Source: Pseudomonas wadenswilerensis (GTDB lineage: Bacteria > Pseudomonadota > Gammaproteobacteria > Pseudomonadales > Pseudomonadaceae). From it: DNA of 64,000 nucleotides. Positions within the stretch are counted from its first letter, which is position 1. Each line of letters opens with the position of its first letter. The DNA lies in contig NZ_UIDD01000010.1 of assembly GCF_900497695.1 (NCBI RefSeq), positions 620,001-684,000 of the forward strand, read 5' to 3'. A program made the translations under genes and the position numbers. The notes below the pieces were generated by a model. It was not told where the DNA came from, ran no database searches, and was given only the letters and a program-made list of their open reading frames with translations. Positions 1 through 9,314 of this stretch are shown here, piece by piece.

Positions 1-2475
1 AGCGAGCTGGACATCTATGCCCTGCATGACTCACTGCTCAGCGTGCCCCCGACTTCGCTGATGGGTGCGGTCATGGCCACGGTCGTCGGCTTCGTCATCC
101 TGCTTGGTTACGAGTGGTCAGCCAGCCGTTACGCCGGCGTCCAGTTACCGCCGCGTACTCTGGTGATGGGCGGCTTCAGCGCCTTTGCCATCGGCAACGC
201 TATCGGCCTGTCGCTACTGTCTGGTGGTTCCGTGCGCTATCGCCTATACGCCCGTCACGGCATAGGCGCCGCCGAAGTCGCCCGGATGACCCTGTTCGCC
301 AGCCTTTCCCTCGGTTGTGCCCTGCCGCCTCTCGCGGCCCTGGCGACCTTGAGCAATCTGCCGGCTGCCGCTGCAGCCTTGCACCTCTCGCCTGCGCTGC
401 TGGCTACGATTGCCCTGGCCGTGCTTGGCTTGAGTGCGGCGCTGGTCTACGGACTTTATCGCCGACGGCTGCCCGAACAACCACTGGCGGACAATCTGCT
501 GGTGCAGGCAGGCCGACGCACCCTGCGCTTGCCGGGCACGCGCCTGACCCTGCTACAACTGTTCATTACCGCCCTGGACGTTGCCGCTGCCGCCACCGTG
601 CTTTACCTGCTGCTGCCGCAAGCACCGCCGTTTGGTGCCTTCCTGCTGGTCTACCTGCTGGCGCTGGCAGCCGGGGTACTCAGCCATGTGCCCGGCGGTG
701 TCGGGGTGTTCGAAGCGATCCTGCTGGCGGCCTTTGCCGACAAGCTCGGCGCTGCGCCACTGGCCGCCGCACTGCTACTCTATCGCTTGATCTATGTGGT
801 GTTGCCGCTGCTGCTGGCCTGCATTCTGCTGCTCGCCAGCGAAGCCCGGCGCCTGTTGTTTGCCCAACAGGCGATCAGGGCTGCTTCCGGGCTGGCGGCA
901 CCGGTGCTGGCGGTACTGGTATTTTTGTCCGGCGTGGTGCTGCTGTTTTCTGGCGCCACCCCGGAAATCGACGGACGCCTGGAACACCTGGGCTTTCTCG
1001 TACCGCACCGACTGATCGACGCCTCGCACTTCGGCGCCAGCCTGATTGGCGTGCTGTGCCTGCTGCTGGCCCAGGGCCTGCGGCGGCGCCTGTCGGCCGC
1101 CTGGATCCTGACCACCATCCTGCTACTGGTCGGCGCCCTGCTCTCGCTGCTCAAAGGCTTTGACTGGGAAGAGGCCAGCATCCTGACCTTGACCGCGTGC
1201 CTGCTGGCCGTCTTCCGGCGCTCTTTCTACCGACCCAGCCGCTTGCTCGAGCTACCGTTCTCGCCGGTCTACCTGGCGGCCAGCGCCTGCGTCCTGGGTG
1301 CGTCGGTGTGGCTGCTGCTGTTCGCGTACCAGGACGTGCCCTACAGCCATCAGCTGTGGTGGCAGTTCACCCTCGACGCCGATGCCCCGCGCGGTTTGCG
1401 CTCGGCCCTGGGCAGCGCGGTATTGCTGGTGATCGTCGCCCTGACCTGGTTGCTGCGCACCGCACGTCCGGTGATCCACTTACCGTCGGCCGAAGAACTG
1501 CAACGGGCCAGCACTATCCTGCAGGCCTCCGACCAACCCGACGGCGGCCTGGCACTGACCGGCGACAAGGCGCTGCTGTTCCACCCCAACGACGATGCCT
1601 TCCTTATGTACGCCCGGCGCGGGCGCAGCCTGGTGGCGCTATACGACCCCATCGGGCCGGCCCACGAGCGTGCAGAAATGATCTGGCAGTTCCGCGACCT
1701 GTGCGACGTACATCACGCCCGCCCGGTGTTCTACCAGGTCCGGGCCGAGAACCTGCCCTTCTATATGGACATCGGCCTGACCGCGATCAAACTGGGCGAA
1801 GAAGCCCGGGTCGATCTCAAGCGCTTTGACCTCGAAGCCAAGGGCAAGGAAATGAAAGACCTGCGCTACACCTGGAACCGCGGTGGCCGCGACGGGCTCA
1901 GCCTTGAGGTGCACGAGCCAGGCCAGGCGCCGATGGATGAGCTCAAACTCATTTCCGATGCCTGGCTCAGCGGCAAGAACGTGCGCGAGAAAGGCTTCTC
2001 CCTCGGTCGCTTCAGCCCAGAGTACCTGCAGCACTTCCGGATTGCCCTGATCCGCTTCGAGGGCCGCCCGGTGGCCTTTGCCAACCTGCTGGAGACCCGC
2101 AGCCTGGAACTGGCCAGCCTCGACCTGATGCGCGCCCACCCCGAAGCGCCGAAGTTGACCATGGAATTCATGATGATCGGCCTGATCCAACACTATAAGC
2201 AGCACGGCTATGGGCGCTTCAGCCTCGGCATGGTGCCGCTTTCCGGCCTGCAACCACGTCGCGGCGCGCCACTGACCCAGCGCCTGGGCTCGATGGTGTT
2301 CCAGCGCGGCGAGCAGCTTTACAACTTCCAGGGCCTGCGTCGCTTCAAGGACAAGTTCCAGCCGGACTGGGAACCCCGCTACATGGCCGTGCCGGCCGGA
2401 CTCGATCCACTGGTGGCACTGGCTGACACTGCCGCCCTGATCGCAGGCGGCCTGACTGGATTGGTGAAACGCTGA
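1..2475 (+). CDS. mprF: Bifunctional aminoacyl-phosphatidylglycerol synthase/flippase (MprF family), 5'-truncated by window edge
   Basis: The frame is open from base 1 with no stop, so the true start lies upstream; 824 residues are visible. The N-terminal half is a run of hydrophobic helices, as in the MprF flippase domain. The C-terminal ~330 residues are soluble and match the DUF2156/GNAT-like aminoacyl-tRNA:phosphatidylglycerol transferase domain. MprF proteins add Lys or Ala from charged tRNA to phosphatidylglycerol and flip the product outward, lowering sensitivity to cationic peptides. In Pseudomonas the homologue PA0920 makes alanyl-PG, so Ala is the likelier substrate (inference). The stop overlaps the next start (TGATG), and that partner is the PA0919-type hydrolase. 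Confidence 0.9.
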   Translation, partial: SELDIYALHDSLLSVPPTSLMGAVMATVVGFVILLGYEWSASRYAGVQLPPRTLVMGGFSAFAIGNAIGLSLLSGGSVRYRLYARHGIGAAEVARMTLFASLSLGCALPPLAALATLSNLPAAAAALHLSPALLATIALAVLGLSAALVYGLYRRRLPEQPLADNLLVQAGRRTLRLPGTRLTLLQLFITALDVAAAATVLYLLLPQAPPFGAFLLVYLLALAAGVLSHVPGGVGVFEAILLAAFADKLGAAPLAAALLLYRLIYVVLPLLLACILLLASEARRLLFAQQAIRAASGLAAPVLAVLVFLSGVVLLFSGATPEIDGRLEHLGFLVPHRLIDASHFGASLIGVLCLLLAQGLRRRLSAAWILTTILLLVGALLSLLKGFDWEEASILTLTACLLAVFRRSFYRPSRLLELPFSPVYLAASACVLGASVWLLLFAYQDVPYSHQLWWQFTLDADAPRGLRSALGSAVLLVIVALTWLLRTARPVIHLPSAEELQRASTILQASDQPDGGLALTGDKALLFHPNDDAFLMYARRGRSLVALYDPIGPAHERAEMIWQFRDLCDVHHARPVFYQVRAENLPFYMDIGLTAIKLGEEARVDLKRFDLEAKGKEMKDLRYTWNRGGRDGLSLEVHEPGQAPMDELKLISDAWLSGKNVREKGFSLGRFSPEYLQHFRIALIRFEGRPVAFANLLETRSLELASLDLMRAHPEAPKLTMEFMMIGLIQHYKQHGYGRFSLGMVPLSGLQPRRGAPLTQRLGSMVFQRGEQLYNFQGLRRFKDKFQPDWEPRYMAVPAGLDPLVALADTAALIAGGLTGLVKR

Positions 2476-3770
2476 TGATTCGACGCTACTGGCTGTATGT
2501 ACTGATCCCCTTGCTGCTGGCCCTGCTGGCCACAGCCCTTGGCTTCTGGCTATGGACCCGCCCGGCACCCGAGGCGACCCTGGAGCACCTGAGCCTGACT
2601 GATGGCAGCAGCCTGATCCGGGTCAACCCAGGTACCCGTGCCAAGGCGCGAGTCGCCATCGCCGTGCCCCAGGACCAGGCCCTGAGCGAGAAACAACTGC
2701 TTGACCTGAGCCAGAGCGGCGAAGCGCAGCTGGTCCAGCTGATCCTCCCACCCGCCGATTGCAGCAAGCAGCAACAGGCCATGCAGCAGGCCCTGCAACA
2801 ACTCAAGGGCGCTCCGACGCTGGTTGCCGGTATCGGCCCAGGCGCGGCCCAGGCCTGGAGCTGGCTGGCCAGCCAAAGCGATGACAAGGCCCAGGCAATC
2901 TCGGTGGACTTCAATCTGGAGCAACCCGGCTGCGCCACGCCACTGCCCAAGTCTGCCGCCCACGGCCGCTGGAGCGTGGCCTGGAACGACAACCCGGATG
3001 ACGCCAGCGCGGCCTTCGTGCGTGATCAGCCGAATGCCGAGACCAGCATCAGCGACTACGACATCCACCTGCCGCAGGTGCTCAAGGCCCAGTTGACCCA
3101 GGCGCTGGTCGGCGACGATGGCAACGCCATGAGCATCCCGGTGGTCGAGGTGCCGGCCGGGCAAACCACCGATACCGTGACCCTGTTCCTCTCCGGCGAT
3201 GGCGGCTGGCGTGACCTGGACCGCGACGTGGCCGGTGAGATGGCCAAGCTCGGCTACCCGGTGGTCGGCATCGACACCCTGCGTTACTACTGGCAGCACA
3301 AGAGCCCGGAACAGAGCGCTATCGACCTTTCGGAACTGATGCAGCACTACCGGCAGAAATGGGGGACCAAACGCTTCGTGCTGACCGGCTACTCGTTCGG
3401 CGCCGACGTGTTGCCGGCGATCTACAACCGCTTGCCGGCCGAAGACCAGAAGCGCATCGATGCAGTGATCCTGCTGGCCTTTGCCCGCAGTGGCAGCTTC
3501 GAGATCGAGGTCGAGGGCTGGCTGGGCAATGCCGGTAAAGAAGCGCCGACCGGCCCGGAAATGGCCAGGCTGCCAGCCGCCAAGGTGGTCTGTGTGTATG
3601 GCGAGGAAGAGGCGGACGAGAGCGGCTGTACCGACCACACTGCCGTCGGCGAGCGCCTGAAGCTGCCCGGCGGGCATCACTTCGACGAGAACTACCCGGC
3701 GCTGGCCAAGCGCTTGATTGGCGACATCGAGAACCGCCAGGGCAAGACCCGCGTCGCCGAGCAGGATTGA
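2475..3770 (+). CDS. VirJ/AcvB-family periplasmic hydrolase, probable alanyl-PG hydrolase (PA0919-like)
   Basis: 431 residues. An N-terminal hydrophobic anchor or signal (residues ~7-27) puts the protein in the periplasm. The C-terminal half is an alpha/beta-hydrolase domain with GDGGW (241-245) and the nucleophile elbow GYSFG (305-309); a late His in GGHHFDENY is the probable catalytic base. The VirJ family includes P. aeruginosa PA0919, which deacylates alanyl-PG made by the adjacent synthase. The 1-nt start/stop overlap with mprF supports translational coupling and a make-and-remove role for aminoacyl-PG. The substrate is inferred from synteny. Confidence 0.85.
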   Translation: MIRRYWLYVLIPLLLALLATALGFWLWTRPAPEATLEHLSLTDGSSLIRVNPGTRAKARVAIAVPQDQALSEKQLLDLSQSGEAQLVQLILPPADCSKQQQAMQQALQQLKGAPTLVAGIGPGAAQAWSWLASQSDDKAQAISVDFNLEQPGCATPLPKSAAHGRWSVAWNDNPDDASAAFVRDQPNAETSISDYDIHLPQVLKAQLTQALVGDDGNAMSIPVVEVPAGQTTDTVTLFLSGDGGWRDLDRDVAGEMAKLGYPVVGIDTLRYYWQHKSPEQSAIDLSELMQHYRQKWGTKRFVLTGYSFGADVLPAIYNRLPAEDQKRIDAVILLAFARSGSFEIEVEGWLGNAGKEAPTGPEMARLPAAKVVCVYGEEEADESGCTDHTAVGERLKLPGGHHFDENYPALAKRLIGDIENRQGKTRVAEQD

Positions 3771-3787
3771 AGCGCGCCCCGGCGCGC

Positions 3788-3887
3788 AGCTGCAAGCTGT
3801 CAGCCTCAAGCTGCAAGCTGCAAGCTGCAAGCTAGAGCCAATCGCGCACGGCTCTTGCTTGCAGCTTGAGGCTTGTAGCTTGCAGCT
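3788..3887. repeat. Long inverted repeat built of AGCTGCAAG units between convergent genes
   Basis: Arms of 30 nt at 3788-3817 and 3858-3887 are complementary except for a 3-nt centre difference. Tandem CTGCAAG units follow the left arm. The repeat fills the space between the convergent virJ-like gene and kup, so it may form a large cruciform or RNA hairpin and act as a bidirectional terminator. Similar AGCTGCAAGCT-rich elements are scattered in Pseudomonas intergenic regions (general knowledge, not checked here). Confidence 0.8.
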
Positions 3888-3889
3888 AC

Positions 3890-5788
3890 CTATATCTCTA
3901 CCTGTGTACCCAGCTCGATCACCCGGTTCAACGGCAAATTGAAGAACCTCAGATTGCCGTTGGCATTCTTCAGCAAAAAGGCAAACAACAGCCCCCGCCA
4001 ACGCGCCATGCCCACCAGCCGCGACGCAATCACCGTCTCGCGGCTGAGGAAGTAGGTGGTACGCATCGGGCTGAAATCCAACCCCTCAAGATGGCAGAGC
4101 TTCAACGCCGCTGGCACATCCGGCTCGTCCATGAAGCCAAAGTGCAACAGCACCCGGTAGAAACCCTCGCCATATGCCTCGACTTCAAAGCGTTCCTGCG
4201 CCGGTACCCGCGGCGTATCCTCACTGACCACGGTCAGCAGCACCACCTGCGAATGCAGCACCTGGTTGTGCAGCATGTTGTGCAGCAAGGCATGTGGCAC
4301 CGCATCCGGGCGCGCAGTGAGGAACACCGCAGTTCCCTCGACCCGATGCGGCGGCTGCACGCGAATGCTGCCGATGAACAGCGGCAACGGCAGGCTGCCT
4401 TCGTCCAGGCGCTCGACCAGGATCTGCTTGCCGCGCTTCCAGGTGGTCATCAGGACGAACAGGACAATCCCCGCCAGCACCGGAAAGGCCCCGCCCTGCA
4501 CCACTTTCGGCACGTTGGCGGCGAAGAACAGGCCATCGACAAAGAGAAAGCCCAACAGGATCGGTACCGCCAGCAGCGGCGGCCACTTCCACAGCAGCAA
4601 CATCACCGTGGACACCAGCAAGGTGGTCATCAACATGGTCCCGGTCACCGCCACGCCGTAGGCCGAGGCCAGCGCCCCGGAGGATTCGAACCCAAGCACC
4701 AGAAGAATCACCCCGATCATCAGCGACCAGTTCACTGCCCCGATGTAGATTTGCCCCTGCTCGTCACTGGAGGTGTGCTGGATCTGCATGCGCGGCACAT
4801 AGCCAAGCTGGATCGCCTGGCGGGTCAGGGAGAAGGCCCCGGAAATCACCGCCTGGGAGGCGATCACCGTGGCCAGGGTGGACAAACCGACCAACGGTAT
4901 CAGCGCCCAGTTCGGCGCCAGCAAGTAGAACGGGTTGCGCGCCGCCTCCGGGTTCTGCAGCAGCAAGGCACCCTGGCCGAAGTAGTTGAGCACCAGCGCC
5001 GGCAGCACCAGGGCGAACCAGGCGCGGGCAATGGGTTTACGGCCGAAGTGGCCCATGTCGGCGTACAGTGCTTCGGCGCCAGTCAGTGCCAGCACCACGG
5101 CGCCGAGAATCGCCACGCCCATGCCTGGGTGGACGATAAAGAAGCGCACCGCCCAGACCGGGTTGAAAGCCTTGAGCACCTCAGGGCTCTGGATGATGCC
5201 ATGCACACCCAAGGCGCCGAGCACCACGAACCAGGTGACCATCACCGGCCCGAAGAGGATGCCGATGCGCGCCGTACCGTGCTTCTGGATCAGGAACAAC
5301 GCCACCAGCACGATCAACGCCACCGGAATGACCCAGTGATCGATGCCGTCGAAGGCCAGTTCCAGGCCCTCCACCGCCGACAGTACCGAAATCGCCGGAG
5401 TGATCATGCTGTCGCCGTAGAACAGCGCCGCGCCGATCAGCCCACAGCCGACCATCAGCACCTTGAGTTTCGGGTAGGGCGCCGAGGCCCGCCGGGCCAG
5501 GGCGGTAAGGGCCATGATGCCACCTTCACCCTGGTTGTCGGCGCGCAGGATGAACAGCACGTACTTGACCGACACCACCCAGATCAGCGACCAGAGGATC
5601 AACGCCAGGATGCCCAGCACGCCGTCATGGTTGACCGGCACGCCATAACCGCCGGAAAAAACTTCCTTGAGGGTATACAGGGGGCTGGTGCCGATATCGC
5701 CGTACACCACCCCTACGGCTGCCACCAACAGGCTCAGCGGCTTTGCCGACGAATGCCCGCTATCGGTCTGACTGCTTGCCTGAACCAT
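3890..5788 (-). CDS. kup: Low-affinity potassium transporter Kup
   Basis: 632 residues, the usual Kup length. The family signature GDIGTSPLYT begins at residue 30, followed by about 12 membrane helices and a ~150-residue cytoplasmic C-terminal tail. Kup imports K+ together with H+ and needs no ATP. The ATG at 5788 was chosen because GGGAG lies 6 nt upstream; a TTG six codons earlier is less likely. It converges on the virJ-like gene across the AGCTGCAAG repeat. Confidence 0.95.
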   Translation of the reverse strand: MVQASSQTDSGHSSAKPLSLLVAAVGVVYGDIGTSPLYTLKEVFSGGYGVPVNHDGVLGILALILWSLIWVVSVKYVLFILRADNQGEGGIMALTALARRASAPYPKLKVLMVGCGLIGAALFYGDSMITPAISVLSAVEGLELAFDGIDHWVIPVALIVLVALFLIQKHGTARIGILFGPVMVTWFVVLGALGVHGIIQSPEVLKAFNPVWAVRFFIVHPGMGVAILGAVVLALTGAEALYADMGHFGRKPIARAWFALVLPALVLNYFGQGALLLQNPEAARNPFYLLAPNWALIPLVGLSTLATVIASQAVISGAFSLTRQAIQLGYVPRMQIQHTSSDEQGQIYIGAVNWSLMIGVILLVLGFESSGALASAYGVAVTGTMLMTTLLVSTVMLLLWKWPPLLAVPILLGFLFVDGLFFAANVPKVVQGGAFPVLAGIVLFVLMTTWKRGKQILVERLDEGSLPLPLFIGSIRVQPPHRVEGTAVFLTARPDAVPHALLHNMLHNQVLHSQVVLLTVVSEDTPRVPAQERFEVEAYGEGFYRVLLHFGFMDEPDVPAALKLCHLEGLDFSPMRTTYFLSRETVIASRLVGMARWRGLLFAFLLKNANGNLRFFNLPLNRVIELGTQVEI

Positions 5789-6056
5789 CCACCACTCCCG
5801 CAACCAAGACCCTTGAGGCCGGTAAGATTCGCGCCAGACGCTATGATTTCTGCTATCGCGCCGCCGGCACTGTCAGGGCCCGATGCAAACGCAGGCATAT
5901 CGCCGCGAAGCATAGCTGAGCGTTCGTCGTATTTCTGCTGGTCAAGTGACTTTGCGCTCGCTAGAATTGCGCACTTTTTGATCAGAGGCGCCCAAAGCGC
6001 CCATCAGGTTTGCCCGCCTGTCCGGCCAGGCAAGCCCTTCAACACCGAGGTTAGTC

Positions 6057-7394
6057 ATGTCCACCACCCCTACGCCCACCACGCCCAAGGTCGGCTTCGT
6101 TTCCCTGGGTTGCCCCAAGGCCCTGGTCGATTCCGAGCGCATCCTGACCCAGCTGCGCATGGAAGGCTATGAAGTCGTGCCCACCTACCAGGACGCCGAC
6201 GTGGTGGTGGTCAACACCTGCGGCTTCATCGACAGCGCCAAGGCCGAATCCCTGGAAGTGATTGGCGAAGCCATCAAGGAAAACGGCAAGGTCATCGTCA
6301 CCGGCTGCATGGGCGTCGAGGAAGGCAGCATCCGCGACGTGCACCCGAGCGTATTGTCGGTGACCGGTCCGCAGCAGTACGAGCAGGTGGTCAATGCCGT
6401 GCATGAAGTCGTGCCGCCGCGCCAGGACCACAACCCGCTGATCGACCTGGTGCCACCACAGGGCGTCAAGCTGACCCCGCGCCACTACGCTTACCTGAAG
6501 ATTTCCGAAGGCTGCAACCACAGCTGCAGCTTCTGCATCATCCCCTCGATGCGCGGCAAGCTGGTCAGCCGCCCGGTCGGCGAAGTGCTGAGCGAGGCCG
6601 AGCGCCTGGTCAAGGCCGGGGTCAAGGAAATCCTGGTGATCTCCCAGGACACCAGCGCCTACGGCGTCGACGTCAAGTACAAGACCGACTTCTGGAACGG
6701 CCGTCCGGTCAAGACGCGCATGCTCGAGCTGTGCGAAGCGCTGAGCAGCCTGGGCGCCTGGGTGCGCCTGCACTATGTGTACCCGTACCCGAACGTCGAC
6801 GACGTGATCCCGCTGATGGCTGCCGGCAAGATCCTGCCGTACCTGGACATCCCGTTCCAGCACGCAAGCCCCAAAGTGCTCAAGTCGATGAAGCGTCCGG
6901 CCTTCGAAGACCGCACTCTGGCGCGCATCAAGAACTGGCGCGAGCAGTGCCCTGAGCTGGTCATCCGTTCGACTTTCATCGTCGGCTTCCCGGGTGAAAC
7001 CGAAGAAGACTTCCAGTATCTGCTCGACTGGCTGACCGAAGCCCAACTTGATCGCGTCGGCTGCTTCCAGTACTCGCCAGTTGAAGGCGCCCCGGCCAAC
7101 GACCTGGGCCTGGATGAAGTCCCGGACGACATCAAGCAGGAGCGCTGGGACCGCTTCATGGCCCACCAGCAGGCCATCAGCACCGCGCGACTGCAACTGC
7201 GCATCGGCAAGGAAATCGACGTGCTGATCGATGAAGTTGAAGAAGAAGGCTCGGTTGGCCGCAGCTTCTTCGATGCCCCGGAAATCGACGGCAACGTGTT
7301 CATCGACGGCAACCACGGCTTCAAGCCGGGCGACACGGTACGCTGCCGAGTGACCGACGCCGACGAGTACGACATGTGGGCCGAACCGATCTGA
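6057..7394 (+). CDS. rimO: Ribosomal protein S12 methylthiotransferase RimO
   Basis: 445 residues. The N-terminal UPF0004 domain carries the three cluster Cys (19, 55, 84). The radical SAM motif C153-x3-C157-x2-C160 reads CNHSCSFC, and a C-terminal TRAM domain follows. RimO is a radical-SAM enzyme that methylthiolates the conserved Asp of ribosomal protein S12 (Asp88 in E. coli). Absence of MiaB-type tRNA features and close similarity of the SLGCPKALVDSE start to RimO favour this over MiaB. Transcribed alone, with a strong terminator after the stop. Confidence 0.96.
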   Translation: MSTTPTPTTPKVGFVSLGCPKALVDSERILTQLRMEGYEVVPTYQDADVVVVNTCGFIDSAKAESLEVIGEAIKENGKVIVTGCMGVEEGSIRDVHPSVLSVTGPQQYEQVVNAVHEVVPPRQDHNPLIDLVPPQGVKLTPRHYAYLKISEGCNHSCSFCIIPSMRGKLVSRPVGEVLSEAERLVKAGVKEILVISQDTSAYGVDVKYKTDFWNGRPVKTRMLELCEALSSLGAWVRLHYVYPYPNVDDVIPLMAAGKILPYLDIPFQHASPKVLKSMKRPAFEDRTLARIKNWREQCPELVIRSTFIVGFPGETEEDFQYLLDWLTEAQLDRVGCFQYSPVEGAPANDLGLDEVPDDIKQERWDRFMAHQQAISTARLQLRIGKEIDVLIDEVEEEGSVGRSFFDAPEIDGNVFIDGNHGFKPGDTVRCRVTDADEYDMWAEPI

Positions 7395-7412
7395 TTCGGC
7401 GCCGATAAAAAA

Positions 7413-7443
7413 AGCCCTGCCAGCAATGGCGGGGCTTTTTTTT
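7413..7443 (+). terminator. Rho-independent terminator of rimO
   Basis: A 9-bp GC-rich stem (AGCCCTGCC/GGCGGGGCT, one G-T pair) with a 6-nt loop is followed by eight T. It sits 18 nt after the rimO stop. Confidence 0.9.
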
Positions 7444-7484
7444 GCAACTATGGTTTCTTCAGTTGCCCCGAGGAGACCACCGCA

Positions 7485-7955
7485 ATGCGCAGGCATATGA
7501 CCGTGCAGACCCCTGGCCTGCGTGACTACCCGGAGCTGGCGCGGGTGTGGGAAGCGTCCGTGCGTGCCACCCATGACTTTCTCCCCGACAGTTACATCTG
7601 CCTGCTGCGCGAGCTGCTGCTCAGCCAGTACCTGGACGCGGTGATGCTGATCTGCTGTAAAGATACCAGGCAGCGTGTCCATGGCTTTGCCGGGGTCGCC
7701 GGCGGGCGCGTGGAGATGCTCTTCATCGACCCCGAGATGCGCGGCCAGGGCCTGGGCTCGCGACTGCTGCGGGTGGCCATCGATGAACTGCACGCCGAGC
7801 AACTGGACGTCAACGAGCAGAACGCCCAGGCCCTGGGCTTCTACCTGCGCCAGGGCTTCGAGGTGGTGGGCCGCTCAGAAACGGACGGCATGGGCCAGCC
7901 CTATCCCCTACTTCACATGAGGCTGATTCGTACGCAGTCTGCCCGCACCGGCTGA
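7485..7955 (+). CDS. GNAT-family N-acetyltransferase
   Basis: 156 residues. The acetyl-CoA binding signature of GNAT motif A is seen in MRGQGLGSRLLR, and a C-terminal NEQNAQALGFYLRQGFEVVG segment matches motif B (YajI/YiaC-like small acetyltransferases). The ATG at 7485 has GAGGAG upstream at good spacing; an internal ATG five codons in is the alternative. The substrate cannot be told from sequence. It stands alone between the rimO terminator and the next gene. Confidence 0.85.
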   Translation: MRRHMTVQTPGLRDYPELARVWEASVRATHDFLPDSYICLLRELLLSQYLDAVMLICCKDTRQRVHGFAGVAGGRVEMLFIDPEMRGQGLGSRLLRVAIDELHAEQLDVNEQNAQALGFYLRQGFEVVGRSETDGMGQPYPLLHMRLIRTQSARTG

Positions 7956-8085
7956 AGGTCTGTGTAATCCCTCTCTGAAAAATGACGAAACTGCAGATTA
8001 ATGGCCGGATCAACGAATGTTCCCGGCCCTAACCCCGCCGGGGCAGTTACAATGGGCACCTTTCCCTGTGTCTACGGCTGTCGTC

Positions 8086-8796
8086 ATGTCTGAACCCATT
8101 CGCCTTTCCAAACGCCTTATCGAACTGGTCGGTTGCTCCCGGCGGGAGGCCGAGCTGTACATCGAGGGCGGCTGGGTCACGGTGAACGGCACCGTGATCG
8201 ACGAGCCGCAGTTCAAGGTCACCGAGCACAAGGTCGAATTGCGCCAGGGCGCCAAGGCCGAAGCCCTGGAGCCGGTCACCCTGCTGCTCAACCAGCCCGC
8301 CGAGCTCGACCTCGACAGCGCCTGTGCCAGTATCAGCGCCGATAGCCTCTCGCAAGAGCACAGCTACAGCCGTCGCCCGCTCAAGGGTCACTTCGCCCGC
8401 CTGAGCTGCGCCGCCCCCTTGCAGCAAGGTGCCAGCGGCCTGCAGGTGTTCACCCAGGACTGGCGCGTGACCCGCAAGCTTGATGCCGACCTGGCCAAGC
8501 TCGAACAGGAATACATCGTCGAAGTCAGCGGCGAAATGATTGCCCACGGCCTGGAGCGCCTGAACCGTGGCTTCAACTGGAAAGGCAACGAACTGCCGAA
8601 GATCAAGGCCAGCTGGCAGAACGAAACGCGCCTGCGCATGGTCCTGAAAAACCCGCCAGCCGGGCTCATCAACCTGCTCTGCAGCAGTGTTGGGGTCACG
8701 CCGGTGAGCATGCGCCGGATTCGCCTGGGCGGGGTCGCCATGAGCAAGCTGCCACTGGGCCAGTGGCGCTACCTGGCAACCAGCGAAAGATTCTAA
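8086..8796 (+). CDS. S4-domain RsuA/RluF-family protein, probable degenerate rRNA pseudouridine synthase
   Basis: 236 residues from the ATG at 8086. An N-terminal S4 RNA-binding domain (residues ~5-55, RLSKRLIELVGCSRREAE) precedes a pseudouridine-synthase fold; the post-catalytic strand GASGLQVFTQDWRV (115-128) and EKEYLV-like QEYIVEV (141-147) align well with RluF. In active enzymes the catalytic Asp lies in GRLDxxSxGL. Here the corresponding stretch is ARLSCAAPLQQGASGL (104-119): Ser replaces Asp and about five residues are inserted. The protein may bind RNA without isomerising uridine. Assignment to the family is firm; activity is doubtful. Confidence 0.8.
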   Translation: MSEPIRLSKRLIELVGCSRREAELYIEGGWVTVNGTVIDEPQFKVTEHKVELRQGAKAEALEPVTLLLNQPAELDLDSACASISADSLSQEHSYSRRPLKGHFARLSCAAPLQQGASGLQVFTQDWRVTRKLDADLAKLEQEYIVEVSGEMIAHGLERLNRGFNWKGNELPKIKASWQNETRLRMVLKNPPAGLINLLCSSVGVTPVSMRRIRLGGVAMSKLPLGQWRYLATSERF

Positions 8797-8845
8797 GCAA
8801 CACGGCGCCGTCACCCAGACGGCGCCCCTGAACAGGATTGTCCCC

Positions 8846-9307
8846 ATGATTCACAACGATGTACTGCGCAGCCTGCGCTACCTGCTGGACGTCAACGACG
8901 CCAAGCTCACCGATATCATCAAGCTGACCGGCTTCGAGGTGTCCCTCGCCGACATCGCCTCCTACCTCAAGAAGGAAGACGAAGAAGGCTTCGTGCGCTG
9001 CCCGGACGAAGTCATCGCTTACTTTCTCGACGGCCTGGTGATCTTCAAGCGCGGCAAGGACGACAGCCGCCCGCCACTGCCCATCGAACTGCCGGTGACT
9101 AACAACATCGTCATGAAGAAGCTGCGCGTGGCTTTCGAGCTGAAGGAAGACGACCTGCATGCGATCCTCAAGGCCGCCGACTTCCCTGTATCGAAACCGG
9201 AGCTCAGCGCCCTGTTCCGCAAAGTCGGCCATAACAACTACCGCCCATGCGGCGACCAGTTGCTGCGCAACTTCCTCAAGGGCCTGACCCTGCGGGTTCG
9301 TGGCTGA
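8846..9307 (+). CDS. yehS: DUF1456 (YehS-family) protein
   Basis: 153 residues made of two similar halves (about 1-67 and 79-148), each beginning with a hydrophobic helix followed by an acidic helix pair; this duplicated layout is the DUF1456/YehS signature. No catalytic motif is visible and the molecular function of the family is unknown. Its stop overlaps the first candidate start of trmO, so the two are probably co-transcribed. Confidence 0.85.
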   Translation: MIHNDVLRSLRYLLDVNDAKLTDIIKLTGFEVSLADIASYLKKEDEEGFVRCPDEVIAYFLDGLVIFKRGKDDSRPPLPIELPVTNNIVMKKLRVAFELKEDDLHAILKAADFPVSKPELSALFRKVGHNNYRPCGDQLLRNFLKGLTLRVRG

Positions 9308-9314
9308 TTCCCCG

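Noticed and set aside
3788..3887. CRISPR-like repeats
   Set aside because: The short units are contiguous without unique spacers, form one palindrome, and no cas gene is present.
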